Part shown: piece by piece, positions 1 through 7,442 of the stretch | Layout: each line of letters starts with the position of its first letter | How positions within the stretch are numbered: position 1 is the stretch's first letter | NCBI GenBank assembly: GCA_910585615.1 | Contig: CAJUFO010000030.1 | Location: forward strand, 1 to 43,772 | Source of the DNA: an uncultured Acetatifactor sp. | GTDB lineage: Bacteria; Bacillota; Clostridia; Lachnospirales; Lachnospiraceae | Length of the DNA: 43,772 nucleotides | Direction of reading: 5' to 3' | Program-made: the position numbers and the translations under genes | The notes under the pieces: model-generated | The model's database searches: none | What the model saw: the letters and a program-made list of their open reading frames with translations, nothing else | Told to the model about the DNA's origin: nothing

Positions 1-661
1 TGGCCAGGTCGTCCACGTAGAGGAACTCCCGCAGGGGCGAGCCGTCCCCCCAGCAAGTGACATAAGGGAGGTTCTGCTCCTTGGCCTCATGGAACCGGCG
101 AATCAGGGCCGGGAGCACATGGCTGTGGGTGGGATGATAGTTATCGTTAGGCCCGTATAAATTTGTCGGCATGACGGATATGTAGTCCGTCCCGTACTGG
201 CGGTTCAGGTACTCGCAGTATTTCAGGCCGGAGATTTTGGCCAGGGCGTAGGCCTCGTTGGTCTTCTCAAGCTCCGATGTGAGCAGGCAGCTCTCCGGCA
301 TGGGCTGGGGGGCCATCCGGGGATAGATGCAGGAGGAGCCCAGGAACTCCAGCTTTTTGCAGCCGTTCTGCCAGGCGCTGTGGATGACGTTCATCTCCAG
401 GGTCATGTTGAACCACATGAAGTCCGCCAGGGCCTCCTGGTTGGCCACGATGCCCCCCACTTTCGCCGCAGCCAGGAACACGTACTCCGGCTTCTCTGTG
501 GCGAAGAACTCCTCCACCTGCTGCTGGCGGCACAGGTCCAGCTCCTTATGGGTGCGCGTGACGATATTTCCGTAGCCCTGGCGCTGCAGCTCCCGGAGGA
601 TGGCGGAGCCCACCATGCCCCGGTGCCCGGCCACGTAGATTTTCGCGTTCTTTTCCATCAT
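1..661 (-). CDS. fcl: GDP-L-fucose synthase, 3' end cut by window edge
   Basis: This enzyme converts GDP-4-keto-6-deoxymannose to GDP-L-fucose with NADPH (epimerase/reductase of the extended SDR family, cytoplasmic). The visible 220 residues contain the Rossmann motif GHRGMVG near residues 11-17 and the catalytic YxxxK in NEAYALAKISG, both typical of Fcl. Full-length family members have about 310 residues, so roughly the last 90-100 lie outside the window. Two ATG codons are adjacent (661 and 658). The upstream one is chosen because a GAGGG ribosome site lies 8 bases before it. The gene follows gmd on the same strand after a 183-base spacer, giving the complete two-step route from GDP-mannose to GDP-fucose. 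Identity is confident from motifs and pairing with gmd. Confidence 0.93.
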   Translation of the reverse strand, partial: MMEKNAKIYVAGHRGMVGSAILRELQRQGYGNIVTRTHKELDLCRQQQVEEFFATEKPEYVFLAAAKVGGIVANQEALADFMWFNMTLEMNVIHSAWQNGCKKLEFLGSSCIYPRMAPQPMPESCLLTSELEKTNEAYALAKISGLKYCEYLNRQYGTDYISVMPTNLYGPNDNYHPTHSHVLPALIRRFHEAKEQNLPYVTCWGDGSPLREFLYVDDLA

Positions 662-844
662 TTTCCATTCCCTCGATTCCAAATTCCGATTCACAGATTC
701 CAATTTCCAAATTCCGGTTCCGCTTCTATTTCCGTCCTATCCCTTCGCCAATCCTGTTTTACCCGATTTGGCTTTTTCGTCCGGCCTGGCGCAGCCTCCC
801 TGCCCACAGGGGCATCGCCTTCGCTGCCCTTCCGGACAATTTCC

Positions 845-1918
845 TCAATCCTTCGCTGCCATCTGCCCGGTGGCCTCCAGCACGGCCTTCTCCCGCTTGG
901 CCAGCGCCCTGTCATGCTTCGCCATAATCTCTATGAGCTGTTCATAGCTGGTGGCCTGAGGATTCCAGCCCAGGACGGTCCTGGCCCTGGTGGGGTCGCC
1001 CAGAAGGTTGTCCACGTCCGTGGGGCGGAACCACTGAGGGTTCACGCAGACCAGCATCCTGCCCGTGGCGGCGTCGTACCCCTTCTCCTCCAGGCCGCTG
1101 CCCTCCCAGCGCAGGGTTATGCCGTTGGCGGCGAAGGCCTTCTCCGTGAAGTCCCGCACGGTATGCTGGATGCCTGTGGCGATGACGAAGTCCTCCGGCT
1201 GGTCCTGCTGGAGAATCAGCCACATGCACTCCACATAGTCCCTGGCGTAGCCCCAGTCCCGCTTGGAGTCCAGATTGCCCAGCTCCAGATGGTCCTGTAC
1301 CCCCTCGGCGATGCGGCCGGCGGCCAGGGTAATCTTGCGGGTGACGAAGTTCTCGCCACGGCGCTCGGACTCATGATTGAACAGGATGCCGTTGGCGGCG
1401 AACATGCCGTAGGCCTCTCTATATTCCTTCACAATCCAGAAGCCGTACTGCTTGGCCACGGCGTAGGGGCTGTAGGGGTGGAAGGGCGTGGCCTCGCTCT
1501 GGGGCACCTCCTCCACCTTGCCGTAGAGCTCGGAGGTAGAGGCCTGGTAGACCTTGGTCTTCCCAATCAGGCCCAGGATGCGCACCGCCTCCAAGATGCG
1601 CAGCACGCCGATGGCGTCCACGTCCCCGGAGTACTCCGGCACGTCGAAGCTCACCTGCACATGGCTCTGGGCCGCCAGGTTATAGATTTCGTCAGGCTGG
1701 ACGATATTGATGACACGAATCAGGGAGGAGGAATCCGACAAATCGCCCTCGTGGAGGGTGATGGACTTCGCCGCAATCAGGTGGTCGATGCGGGCGGTAT
1801 TGGGCAGGGAGGCCCGGCGGATGATGCCGTGCACCGCATAGCCCTTCTCTAAGAGGAACTCTGCCAGATAGGATCCGTCCTGTCCGGTGATGCCTGTGAT
1901 CAGTGCTGTCTTTCCCAT
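845..1918 (-). CDS. gmd: GDP-mannose 4,6-dehydratase
   Basis: This enzyme makes GDP-4-keto-6-deoxymannose from GDP-mannose, the first step of GDP-fucose (or GDP-rhamnose) synthesis. The 357-residue protein is full length for the family. It starts with the NADP-binding motif GITGQDGSYLAEFLL (about residues 9-23), has the STSELYGK segment bearing the catalytic Ser/Thr and Glu, and the YSPYAVAKQYG motif with the YxxxK pair. A GGAG ribosome site precedes the ATG. It heads a two-gene unit with fcl and is divergent from the AraC-type gene. The product probably feeds the polysaccharide operon at 7.4-17.3 kb, although five other genes or gene remnants lie between them. Confidence 0.96.
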   Translation of the reverse strand: MGKTALITGITGQDGSYLAEFLLEKGYAVHGIIRRASLPNTARIDHLIAAKSITLHEGDLSDSSSLIRVINIVQPDEIYNLAAQSHVQVSFDVPEYSGDVDAIGVLRILEAVRILGLIGKTKVYQASTSELYGKVEEVPQSEATPFHPYSPYAVAKQYGFWIVKEYREAYGMFAANGILFNHESERRGENFVTRKITLAAGRIAEGVQDHLELGNLDSKRDWGYARDYVECMWLILQQDQPEDFVIATGIQHTVRDFTEKAFAANGITLRWEGSGLEEKGYDAATGRMLVCVNPQWFRPTDVDNLLGDPTRARTVLGWNPQATSYEQLIEIMAKHDRALAKREKAVLEATGQMAAKD

Positions 1919-1971
1919 ATCTTTCTGCTCCTTTCGGGGTCTGTGCTTTTCTTGGTTTTCCGATTTTTTCT

Positions 1972-2000
1972 ATTGTATGGAATATCGTCCGCCTTTGCAA
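1972..2000 (-). promoter_or_regulatory. Putative gmd promoter
   Basis: On the minus strand there is TTGCAA, a 17-base spacer and TACAAT, ending about 54 bases before the gmd start. The spacing is ideal and the hexamers are close to the sigma-A consensus. It lies in the divergent gap with the AraC-type gene, so that regulator could act here; no operator was identified. Confidence 0.45.
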
Positions 2001-2020
2001 TTCAGGATATTGCGGGAGTC

Positions 2021-2049
2021 TTGTACAATCTTGACTTTTGTGGTAGACT
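2021..2049 (+). promoter_or_regulatory. Putative promoter of the AraC-type gene
   Basis: TTGTAC and TAGACT are separated by 17 bases and lie 47 bases upstream of the chosen ATG at 2096. The hexamers are moderate matches to sigma-A consensus, and the spacing supports the call. Confidence 0.4.
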
Positions 2050-2095
2050 TATTCCCGGCACATCGCCGCAGAAGCCGAGCCCAGGAGGATATACT

Positions 2096-2956
2096 ATGGA
2101 TTTCATGTTTCAGGGGACTTCCGTCCAGTCCAATCGCATCATATACACAGCCTCCCCCTTCGCCAAGGCCAACCTCCTCTACCTGCAGGAGGCCGGGGAG
2201 CTGCGCGCCCTGAAGCCCCATGTGAACAGCCGCACGGGGCTGCGCTCCTTCCTGTTCTTCCTGGTGACGGCAGGCTCAGGAAAGCTGGTCTATGAGGAAC
2301 GGTCCTACCCGCTCCTGCCCGGGGACTGCGCTTTCATCGATTGCAGGAAGTCCTATGCCCAGAGTTCTTCCGAAGACGACCTGTGGTCATTGAAATGGAT
2401 TCATTTCTATGGTTCCAGTATGGGCGGAATCTACGAAAAATATGTCCAAAGGGGCGGCGGCCCGGTGATAACCGGGGCAGATGCGGCCTTCTTCTCCGAT
2501 CTGCTGACCGAGCTCCTGGCTCTGGCGGGCTCGGAGGACTATATCCGGGACATGCGCATCAACGAGAAGATTACCTGCCTGCTGACCTGCGTCATGGCCC
2601 AGAGCTGGCACCCGGAGAACCGCTCCCAGTCCCCCTCGAAAAAACAGTCCCTCCAGTACGTAAAATCGTATCTGGAGGAACATTATCAGGAACGCATCAC
2701 CTTAGACCGACTGGCGGGGCAATTCTACGTCAACAAGTTCTACCTGGCCCGGACCTTCAAGGAGCAGTTCGGGGTCACTATATTGGGCCATTTGGACCAA
2801 GTCCGCGTCACCCACGCCAAACGACTGCTGCGCTTCTCGAATATGACGGTGGAAGCGGTGGGCCGAGAGATAGGCATCCCGGAGCCCGGGTATTTCAGCC
2901 GGGTGTTCCGGAAGGTGGAGGGGGTTGCCCCGGGGGAGTACCGGAGGATGTGGTGA
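2096..2956 (+). CDS. AraC/XylS-family transcriptional regulator
   Basis: This is a ligand-responsive DNA-binding regulator of 286 residues. The N-terminal half resembles a cupin-type sensor (segment SGKLVYEERSYPLLPGDCAFID is typical of AraC_binding domains). The C-terminal hundred residues carry the two helix-turn-helix units of the family: ITLDRLAGQFYVNKFYLART, then MTVEAVGREIGIPEPGYFSR followed by VFRKVEGVAPGEYRRM. The reading frame is open further upstream, but ATG 2096 is chosen because AGGAGGAT ends five bases before it and the protein then matches the family's usual length. It is divergent from gmd. Sugar utilisation or envelope genes are plausible targets; the ligand is unknown. Confidence 0.9.
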   Translation: MDFMFQGTSVQSNRIIYTASPFAKANLLYLQEAGELRALKPHVNSRTGLRSFLFFLVTAGSGKLVYEERSYPLLPGDCAFIDCRKSYAQSSSEDDLWSLKWIHFYGSSMGGIYEKYVQRGGGPVITGADAAFFSDLLTELLALAGSEDYIRDMRINEKITCLLTCVMAQSWHPENRSQSPSKKQSLQYVKSYLEEHYQERITLDRLAGQFYVNKFYLARTFKEQFGVTILGHLDQVRVTHAKRLLRFSNMTVEAVGREIGIPEPGYFSRVFRKVEGVAPGEYRRMW

Positions 2957-2964
2957 TCCCTGCC

Positions 2965-3318
2965 CTACTCCCTCAGCTCCTTATATAAGGTCAGGTCCAC
3001 GGAGCCTTCCTTCACGCTGACCTCTGCCCTGTCCACCATCATGCCCACCAGCATCAGCTGGGTGGTCTGTCCGTGGTTCCCGCTGCCGGCCAGCTCCCAG
3101 TAGATGTCCTCAATGCCGTCGTTGCGCTGCTCGCTGAGGCTTCTTTCCAGCTCCGCCAGCTTGTCCTCGCAGCCCGGCCGGTAGTCCGCATGGAAGGAAA
3201 TCCTCCCTTCCGTCCCTTCCTTCTCCACGCTGGAGCTGATATGGTCGGCTCCGATCTCCAGGAAGAACATGGTCAGTTCCGCAACAATCCTTACAATTTT
3301 CCTCTGTTCCTCAAGCAT
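2965..3318 (-). CDS. Small conserved-looking protein of unknown function
   Basis: I do not recognise this 117-residue protein. It is soluble and mildly acidic, with no signal peptide or membrane segment. The first 25 residues look helical, and the middle (ISFHADYRPGCEDKLAEL) is followed by a charged helix. It lies downstream of the DUF1576 membrane protein on the same strand, separated by about 120 bases that hold a palindromic element, so the two may be co-transcribed. The GC-rich codon use matches the neighbours, and convergent overlap with the AraC-type gene is avoided by only 8 bases, which suggests a real gene. No function is proposed. Confidence 0.6.
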   Translation of the reverse strand: MLEEQRKIVRIVAELTMFFLEIGADHISSSVEKEGTEGRISFHADYRPGCEDKLAELERSLSEQRNDGIEDIYWELAGSGNHGQTTQLMLVGMMVDRAEVSVKEGSVDLTLYKELRE

Positions 3319-3358
3319 TTTCCTTCTCTCCTATTTAAAGTCGCTGCGCGGCAACACA

Positions 3359-3421
3359 AATTGCCGCATACGGCAATTGGGTCAAGTCCCTTCAGCGCAC
3401 AGTTTGCTCTCGTGGCTTGAC
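3359..3421. repeat. Intergenic nested palindrome
   Basis: AATTGCCG and CGGCAATT (8-base perfect arms, 4-base loop, 3359-3378) are followed by GGTCAAG (3380-3386) and its complement CTTGACC (3415-3421), which enclose a 28-base loop. The element fills most of the gap between the DUF1576 gene and the small gene downstream. There is no T-run after the stems, so a simple terminator is unlikely. It could be an mRNA-processing stem or a small dispersed repeat. Confidence 0.5.
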
Positions 3422-3439
3422 CGTCCATATGAAAGGTTT

Positions 3440-4756
3440 TCAGACGCGTCTATGATCCCCAGCCGGGCGCTTCCGCCGCTCGTATTCCATCAGGACGCTC
3501 TCTATGGCGGGCACCATGATAATCGCCACCCACCCCGCGCTGAATCCGTTGTTGTACAGATTCAGCCCACCGTACATCTGGGAGGTGCACATGACGATGG
3601 CCGTATGGAGCATGCCCGCCAGGATTCCAGGCACGATGCCGAAGCGCCCCGCAATGGGCGCCAGCCCCACCGCAAAGACCGAGGCCAGCTGCACGCCGGG
3701 CGTGGTCAGCGAAAAGCGGTTCAGGAAGGTGGACAGGAACACGCCGGCAAGCACCGGCAGATAGTTGCGCACATGGGCACCGAAGGCGGAGAAGCCGAAA
3801 GCCGTCAGGATTGCGCCCACCACCGGCCCGGAGAGGTCGCCGCCTATCAGGCAGATGTAGGTGGTGCAGAGCGCCCCCATAAGGGCCATGTTCATCAGCG
3901 TGTTCCCCTCGCCCTCCATGAGAACGAAGTCCGCCACAGCCCGGCCCGGATGCTTCCACACCTTCCCTATGCCCTTCCATTTTCCCCCGCATAGGTACAG
4001 TCCATACAGGAACGTCAGCAGGAAATACCCGTACAGCCCCGCTGCGATCCACAGGGGCCTCCCCTCCCGCCAGATCATCACGGACTCGCTCTCGATGCCG
4101 AAGGACTTCAGCACGCAGACGATTACAAAGGCCAGGATGCCCGCCGAGAATCCTACGTTGAACAGGTTATAGCCCATGTGCATGGAAGCCGTATGTACCG
4201 AGAGGCCGGGAAGGATGAAGCCGATCGCCATCCCTGCCGCTATGGATATCAGCAGGTTCACCCTCCAGTCGAAGGGCAGCTCGTACACCAGCTCCGTCAC
4301 CAGGGGCGCCAGGCTGGTGCCGAAGAACCCCGTATAGATGTACCTGCTCAACTGCGCGCCGTGGACCAGGGCATAGGCGGACGTGCCGAAGAGGATGGGC
4401 AGGATGTTCACAGGATTCTTTCCCCAGAAGCCGTAGCCCACATTGATGAAGACCGCCGCCATGGTGAGCCCGGTGAACTTGACCTTCTCCCGGCACAGCA
4501 GCCACATCCCCATGCCCATCACCAGCACGCCGTTCAGGAAAGCGGCCCCGTGGCCTGCCAGCTCGAAGTAGTCCGTAATCAGCGCGTCCCGGGAGATTAT
4601 GATAGTCCACAGGCCCCGGATGAGGGCCAGCGGCCCCCGCCCCTCCCGAACCATGCCGGCCATGGCCGCCACGAACAGCATCGCCATGGAAAAGAAGCAG
4701 AATGCCTTCAGTTCCTTGCCTTTCAGTTTCACTCTGAGTGTCATGTCAGATTCCAT
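3440..4756 (-). CDS. DUF1576 family multi-pass membrane protein
   Basis: This 438-residue protein is strongly hydrophobic, with roughly a dozen predicted membrane helices and short polar loops, and resembles the DUF1576 family common in Clostridia. The substrate and function of that family are not established; the architecture suggests a transporter or permease. GTGAGMAIGFILPGLS-like and GVQLASVFAVGLAPIAGRFG-like segments show repeated small-residue-rich helices. ATG 4756 is used; a GGAGGT site precedes it by 4 bases. An internal ATG four codons later has a less good 16-base spacing. It lies upstream of the small 117-residue gene on the same strand. Family assignment is from overall resemblance, so it is moderately confident. 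Confidence 0.75.
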   Translation of the reverse strand: MESDMTLRVKLKGKELKAFCFFSMAMLFVAAMAGMVREGRGPLALIRGLWTIIISRDALITDYFELAGHGAAFLNGVLVMGMGMWLLCREKVKFTGLTMAAVFINVGYGFWGKNPVNILPILFGTSAYALVHGAQLSRYIYTGFFGTSLAPLVTELVYELPFDWRVNLLISIAAGMAIGFILPGLSVHTASMHMGYNLFNVGFSAGILAFVIVCVLKSFGIESESVMIWREGRPLWIAAGLYGYFLLTFLYGLYLCGGKWKGIGKVWKHPGRAVADFVLMEGEGNTLMNMALMGALCTTYICLIGGDLSGPVVGAILTAFGFSAFGAHVRNYLPVLAGVFLSTFLNRFSLTTPGVQLASVFAVGLAPIAGRFGIVPGILAGMLHTAIVMCTSQMYGGLNLYNNGFSAGWVAIIMVPAIESVLMEYERRKRPAGDHRRV

Positions 4757-4811
4757 TCATACCTCCTAACTTTCCATGTGCCGTTCTTTTCCAGGGTCTT
4801 CGTCAATCTGC

Positions 4812-6401
4812 TTATATGTGGAGCCTTTCGATTTCACAGGTATGCTCTTTCTTCTCAGGGTCGTAATTGATGCCGACTAAAACGGCAGCCCCTTCGTATT
4901 CCCGTATCACAGCCGGATAGTTCCTGTCCTTTATCTGCCCTATCGCTCCCTCAGCCGACTTGTTCCACTTTAGCTCGACAATCAGCGCAGGCAACGGCGA
5001 ACGTCTTTTGGGGATATAAGCAATGTCAGCGATGCCATGTCCGGACGGCAGTTCCTCTATCTTCATGTATTGGTCAACTGCAGCCACATACGCGAACTTC
5101 ACCACATATCGCAGGGACTGCTCATCATTGTAAAAGGTGGGGGCATATTGCGTATCGCGTATCTCTGATATTGCCTGCGCGACTTTGCCGCCGTCTCCCG
5201 CAATCGTATCCTCGATAAGCCGTCTCGACTTTTGAATCAGCCAAATCCATTTTGCGTTTGTATTCGTTCCCTTCAAAATTTTATTGAACTCAATCCTTAC
5301 CTCTTCATTGGGAATATCCACTGTCTTTTCGTCCTCATGATAGGTCAGATATCCGAGATGGATCAGCAGGGTCAACACGTCATCTTTGCTTTTGAAGCTC
5401 TCAAAATCGTTCTCGAAGCCGTCCACGTCCACTTCGATTTCTTCTCCGGCAATCAGGCGGGCGATCAGCTCCTGCAGCCCTTCGAAATCCATGTTGATAT
5501 AGGTAAACAGGGATTCGGCCGCCGATGTCCGCTGCCAGTATGACCGGCACTTTCTGTCCCTGACAGCGCGCATCACCGAGTAAGGGTTATAAACCGGCCC
5601 GCAGTCAGGAAAATCATACCCATCATACCATGCTCTGAACTCCTCAAAATTCAGTCCATGCTCCCGGCAAAGCTCCTGAACCTCCCTGACCGTGAACCCT
5701 GTATATTCCGCGAAGCCATCCGGATAGAGGATCGGATACTCCATAAAATCGGAAATGGCAGATTGGGAGCCATCCTTTTTGATAGGAAGGATGCCCGTCA
5801 AATAGGCTGCTGCCACCACTTTCGGGGTAAAGCTGATGTTCTTGAACCAGCCCCTCAGCAGGTTCAGGTAGGCTCTCTGTGTCTCCGGCCCGGCTTCCCG
5901 TATCACTGCATCCCATTCATCGATGATAAAGATGAATTTCTTCTCTTCCTTCTCGACACAGCGCAGCAGGCAGTCTGCCAGCGTGGATTCCGGGGCCAGA
6001 TAGGGGTAGAGCGCCACCAGGTCTTTTTGTATCGCATTTGGAATCATCGTGGTAATCTCGTGTAAAGCTCCGTGCCGCTGCAGGATATCCGAAAGGAAGC
6101 CGGTGGCGTCAAAGCAGATTACATTGTAGCTGTTCATATGCTCTGCATATCCGTCCATCTTTGATATCGCTCTGCCATCGAAGAGCGCCCTGGAATCGCA
6201 GGAGCTGTCATAATAGGCGCATAGCATCTTGGCCGCATATGACTTTCCGAATCTGCGGGGCCTGCTGACGCACACCAATCCCTCGGAGCTGCCGATTCGG
6301 CTGTTCATCTGCCCAATCAGGCCGGTCTTGTCGATATATTCGGAGTTCAGGATTACTTGGAACCCGCTGTTGCCGGGATTGACGTACTGACCGTGTTCCA
6401 T
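4812..6401 (-). CDS. AAA-ATPase-like protein with C-terminal PD-(D/E)XK nuclease-like domain
   Basis: This 529-residue protein has the AAA-ATPase_like (PF09820) plus PDDEXK_9 (PF08011) architecture found in many copies in gut Firmicutes and Bacteroidetes. Near the N-terminus, SRPRRFGKSYAAKM (about residues 46-59) is the Walker A region, and FIFIIDEWDAVI is the Walker B region. The C-terminal domain has GIADIAYIP with the Asp near 459 and IVELKW with Glu 476 and Lys 478, the D...ExK nuclease core. The family's biological role is unresolved; defence and mobile-element functions have been suggested. It stands alone on the minus strand just before the AT-rich accessory region and may mark its edge. 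The gene appears intact. Confidence 0.88.
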   Translation of the reverse strand: MEHGQYVNPGNSGFQVILNSEYIDKTGLIGQMNSRIGSSEGLVCVSRPRRFGKSYAAKMLCAYYDSSCDSRALFDGRAISKMDGYAEHMNSYNVICFDATGFLSDILQRHGALHEITTMIPNAIQKDLVALYPYLAPESTLADCLLRCVEKEEKKFIFIIDEWDAVIREAGPETQRAYLNLLRGWFKNISFTPKVVAAAYLTGILPIKKDGSQSAISDFMEYPILYPDGFAEYTGFTVREVQELCREHGLNFEEFRAWYDGYDFPDCGPVYNPYSVMRAVRDRKCRSYWQRTSAAESLFTYINMDFEGLQELIARLIAGEEIEVDVDGFENDFESFKSKDDVLTLLIHLGYLTYHEDEKTVDIPNEEVRIEFNKILKGTNTNAKWIWLIQKSRRLIEDTIAGDGGKVAQAISEIRDTQYAPTFYNDEQSLRYVVKFAYVAAVDQYMKIEELPSGHGIADIAYIPKRRSPLPALIVELKWNKSAEGAIGQIKDRNYPAVIREYEGAAVLVGINYDPEKKEHTCEIERLHI

Positions 6402-6530
6402 TGACAGCCCTCCTTCTTTACTGGTTTCAGGGTAACATAAAATAGGGGGATTCGCAAGACAAAGAATCAGGTTTCTTTGGATTTCGGGCTCCCCCTCGGC
6501 ATCTCCTCAAACCATACGTCCTGCATATAA

Positions 6531-6620
6531 AGTGGTACGATTATATGCAGAAAGATTGAACACAGAGGGGACTTGAATCCTGATACAGTAAAATCAATCA
6601 TGAAACAGACGGGGCTCTGA
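6531..6620 (+). pseudogene. HicA toxin C-terminal remnant
   Basis: The frame between a TAA at 6528 and the TGA at 6618 encodes a tail, GDLNPDTVKSIMKQTGL, that resembles the C-terminus of HicA mRNA interferases (pattern ...HxGDLxPGTLxSIxKQxGL). The usual preceding 40 residues, including the catalytic His strand and the dsRBD-like fold, are absent: upstream bases translate to unrelated residues and a stop. The remnant ends 38 bases before hicB, the normal hicA-hicB arrangement. It is too short to be a working toxin. The assignment rests on motif resemblance plus position. Confidence 0.55.
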
Positions 6621-6658
6621 GCCCATTTACTCAATCTTTATCAATGGAGGTACTAAGA

Positions 6659-7047
6659 TTGAAATTAGTTTATCCGGCTGATTTAAGCCTTTTACAGACC
6701 AAAGCGTTGGATATGTGGTAGAATTCCCGGACTTGCCCGGCTGTGTAACGGAGGGAAAGGACATGGAACAGGCTATTGAGATGGGAATCGACGCAGCCAG
6801 TGGCTGGATATTAGGAGAGCTTGAAGACGGGGAGCATATCCCGCCTGCTTCCGACTATTCAGAAATAGCTGTTGAAAATGGGTGCATGGTCAATATGTTA
6901 TTATTAGACATTGATGCATATGATGAAAAAGCTGTGAGGAAAAACCTTACTATTCCTGCATGGCTGAATACTTTTGCTGAAAAGAATAATATTAATTTCT
7001 CTAAGCTTTTACAAGATGCATTATTCTCAATGGCACAGGAAAAATAG
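6659..7047 (+). pseudogene. HicB-type antitoxin, frameshifted near the 5' end
   Basis: HicB antitoxins have a partial RNase-H-like N-terminal domain that neutralises HicA, and a C-terminal ribbon-helix-helix or HTH for autoregulation. A TTG at 6659, 8 bases after GGAGG, opens the frame LKLVYPAD. The homology then continues one frame over as FKPFTDQSVGYVVEFPDLPGC and runs to the stop at 7047. Adding one T to the TTT at 6683-6685 would restore a single frame. The C-terminal part (TIPAWLNTFAEKNNINFSKL) is a typical HicB RHH-like tail. A shorter ORF could start at the GTG at 6715 but would lack the first beta strand. The shift may be a true mutation or a homopolymer sequencing error. Confidence 0.75.
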
Positions 7048-7056
7048 ATGTGGGGG

Positions 7057-7083
7057 CTGCCCCTAATCGGGGCAGTTTTTTTA
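7057..7083 (+). terminator. Rho-independent terminator after hicB
   Basis: CTGCCCC and GGGGCAG form a 7-bp stem with a 5-base loop, followed directly by a run of seven T. It lies 10 bases after the hicB stop and ends the decayed hicAB unit. Confidence 0.85.
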
Positions 7084-7442
7084 ATCAGCGGAATGGGCCT
7101 TTGGGGATAATTTAATATCAAGACTTCTATTTCTGCTGGTTCTTTACCGAAATGGTTTTGATGCGGGAAAGCATTTGCCATGAGGAGTAAATCAATCTCA
7201 GAAAGGAAAATTTTTTGATGCATTGGGGAGGCCGTCTCGTTAGTAAAAAAATCTCAACATATGGGGTAGTGTTTTTAATTTTGTGCCTTTACCCTTCCAC
7301 CTTATTCCAGAGCCCACAAGCCCTTATAAATGCTAAGTTTCCGGCTAATTATAGTTGGTAAAAATCTGCTAAGAAAAAAATCCAAAGACACATAATTATT
7401 TACACCCTCACATATGGCAGCAGTTACCTCAATAATTCCTCT
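7084..7442. other. Gene-free AT-rich spacer
   Basis: No convincing coding frame, ribosome site or strong dyad was found in these 359 bases. Composition is AT-rich like the polysaccharide operon that follows. Short open stretches on the minus strand around 7300-7400 look like broken coding sequence but match nothing I recognise. It may be debris at the junction of the acquired island. Confidence 0.4.

Noticed and set aside
677..716. Repeated TTCCAAATTCCG (677-688 and 705-716) between gmd and fcl
   Set aside because: Two short imperfectly spaced copies with variable surrounding words; simple-sequence drift rather than an array or binding-site cluster.
380..1852. 490-codon open frame on the plus strand opposite gmd
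   Set aside because: It is the antisense shadow of a GC-rich gene; the minus strand encodes a clear Gmd with all motifs.
2021..2049. Using the upstream in-frame start at 1943 for the AraC-type gene
   Set aside because: The extra N-terminal residues overlap both divergent promoters and have no ribosome site, while 2096 has a strong one.
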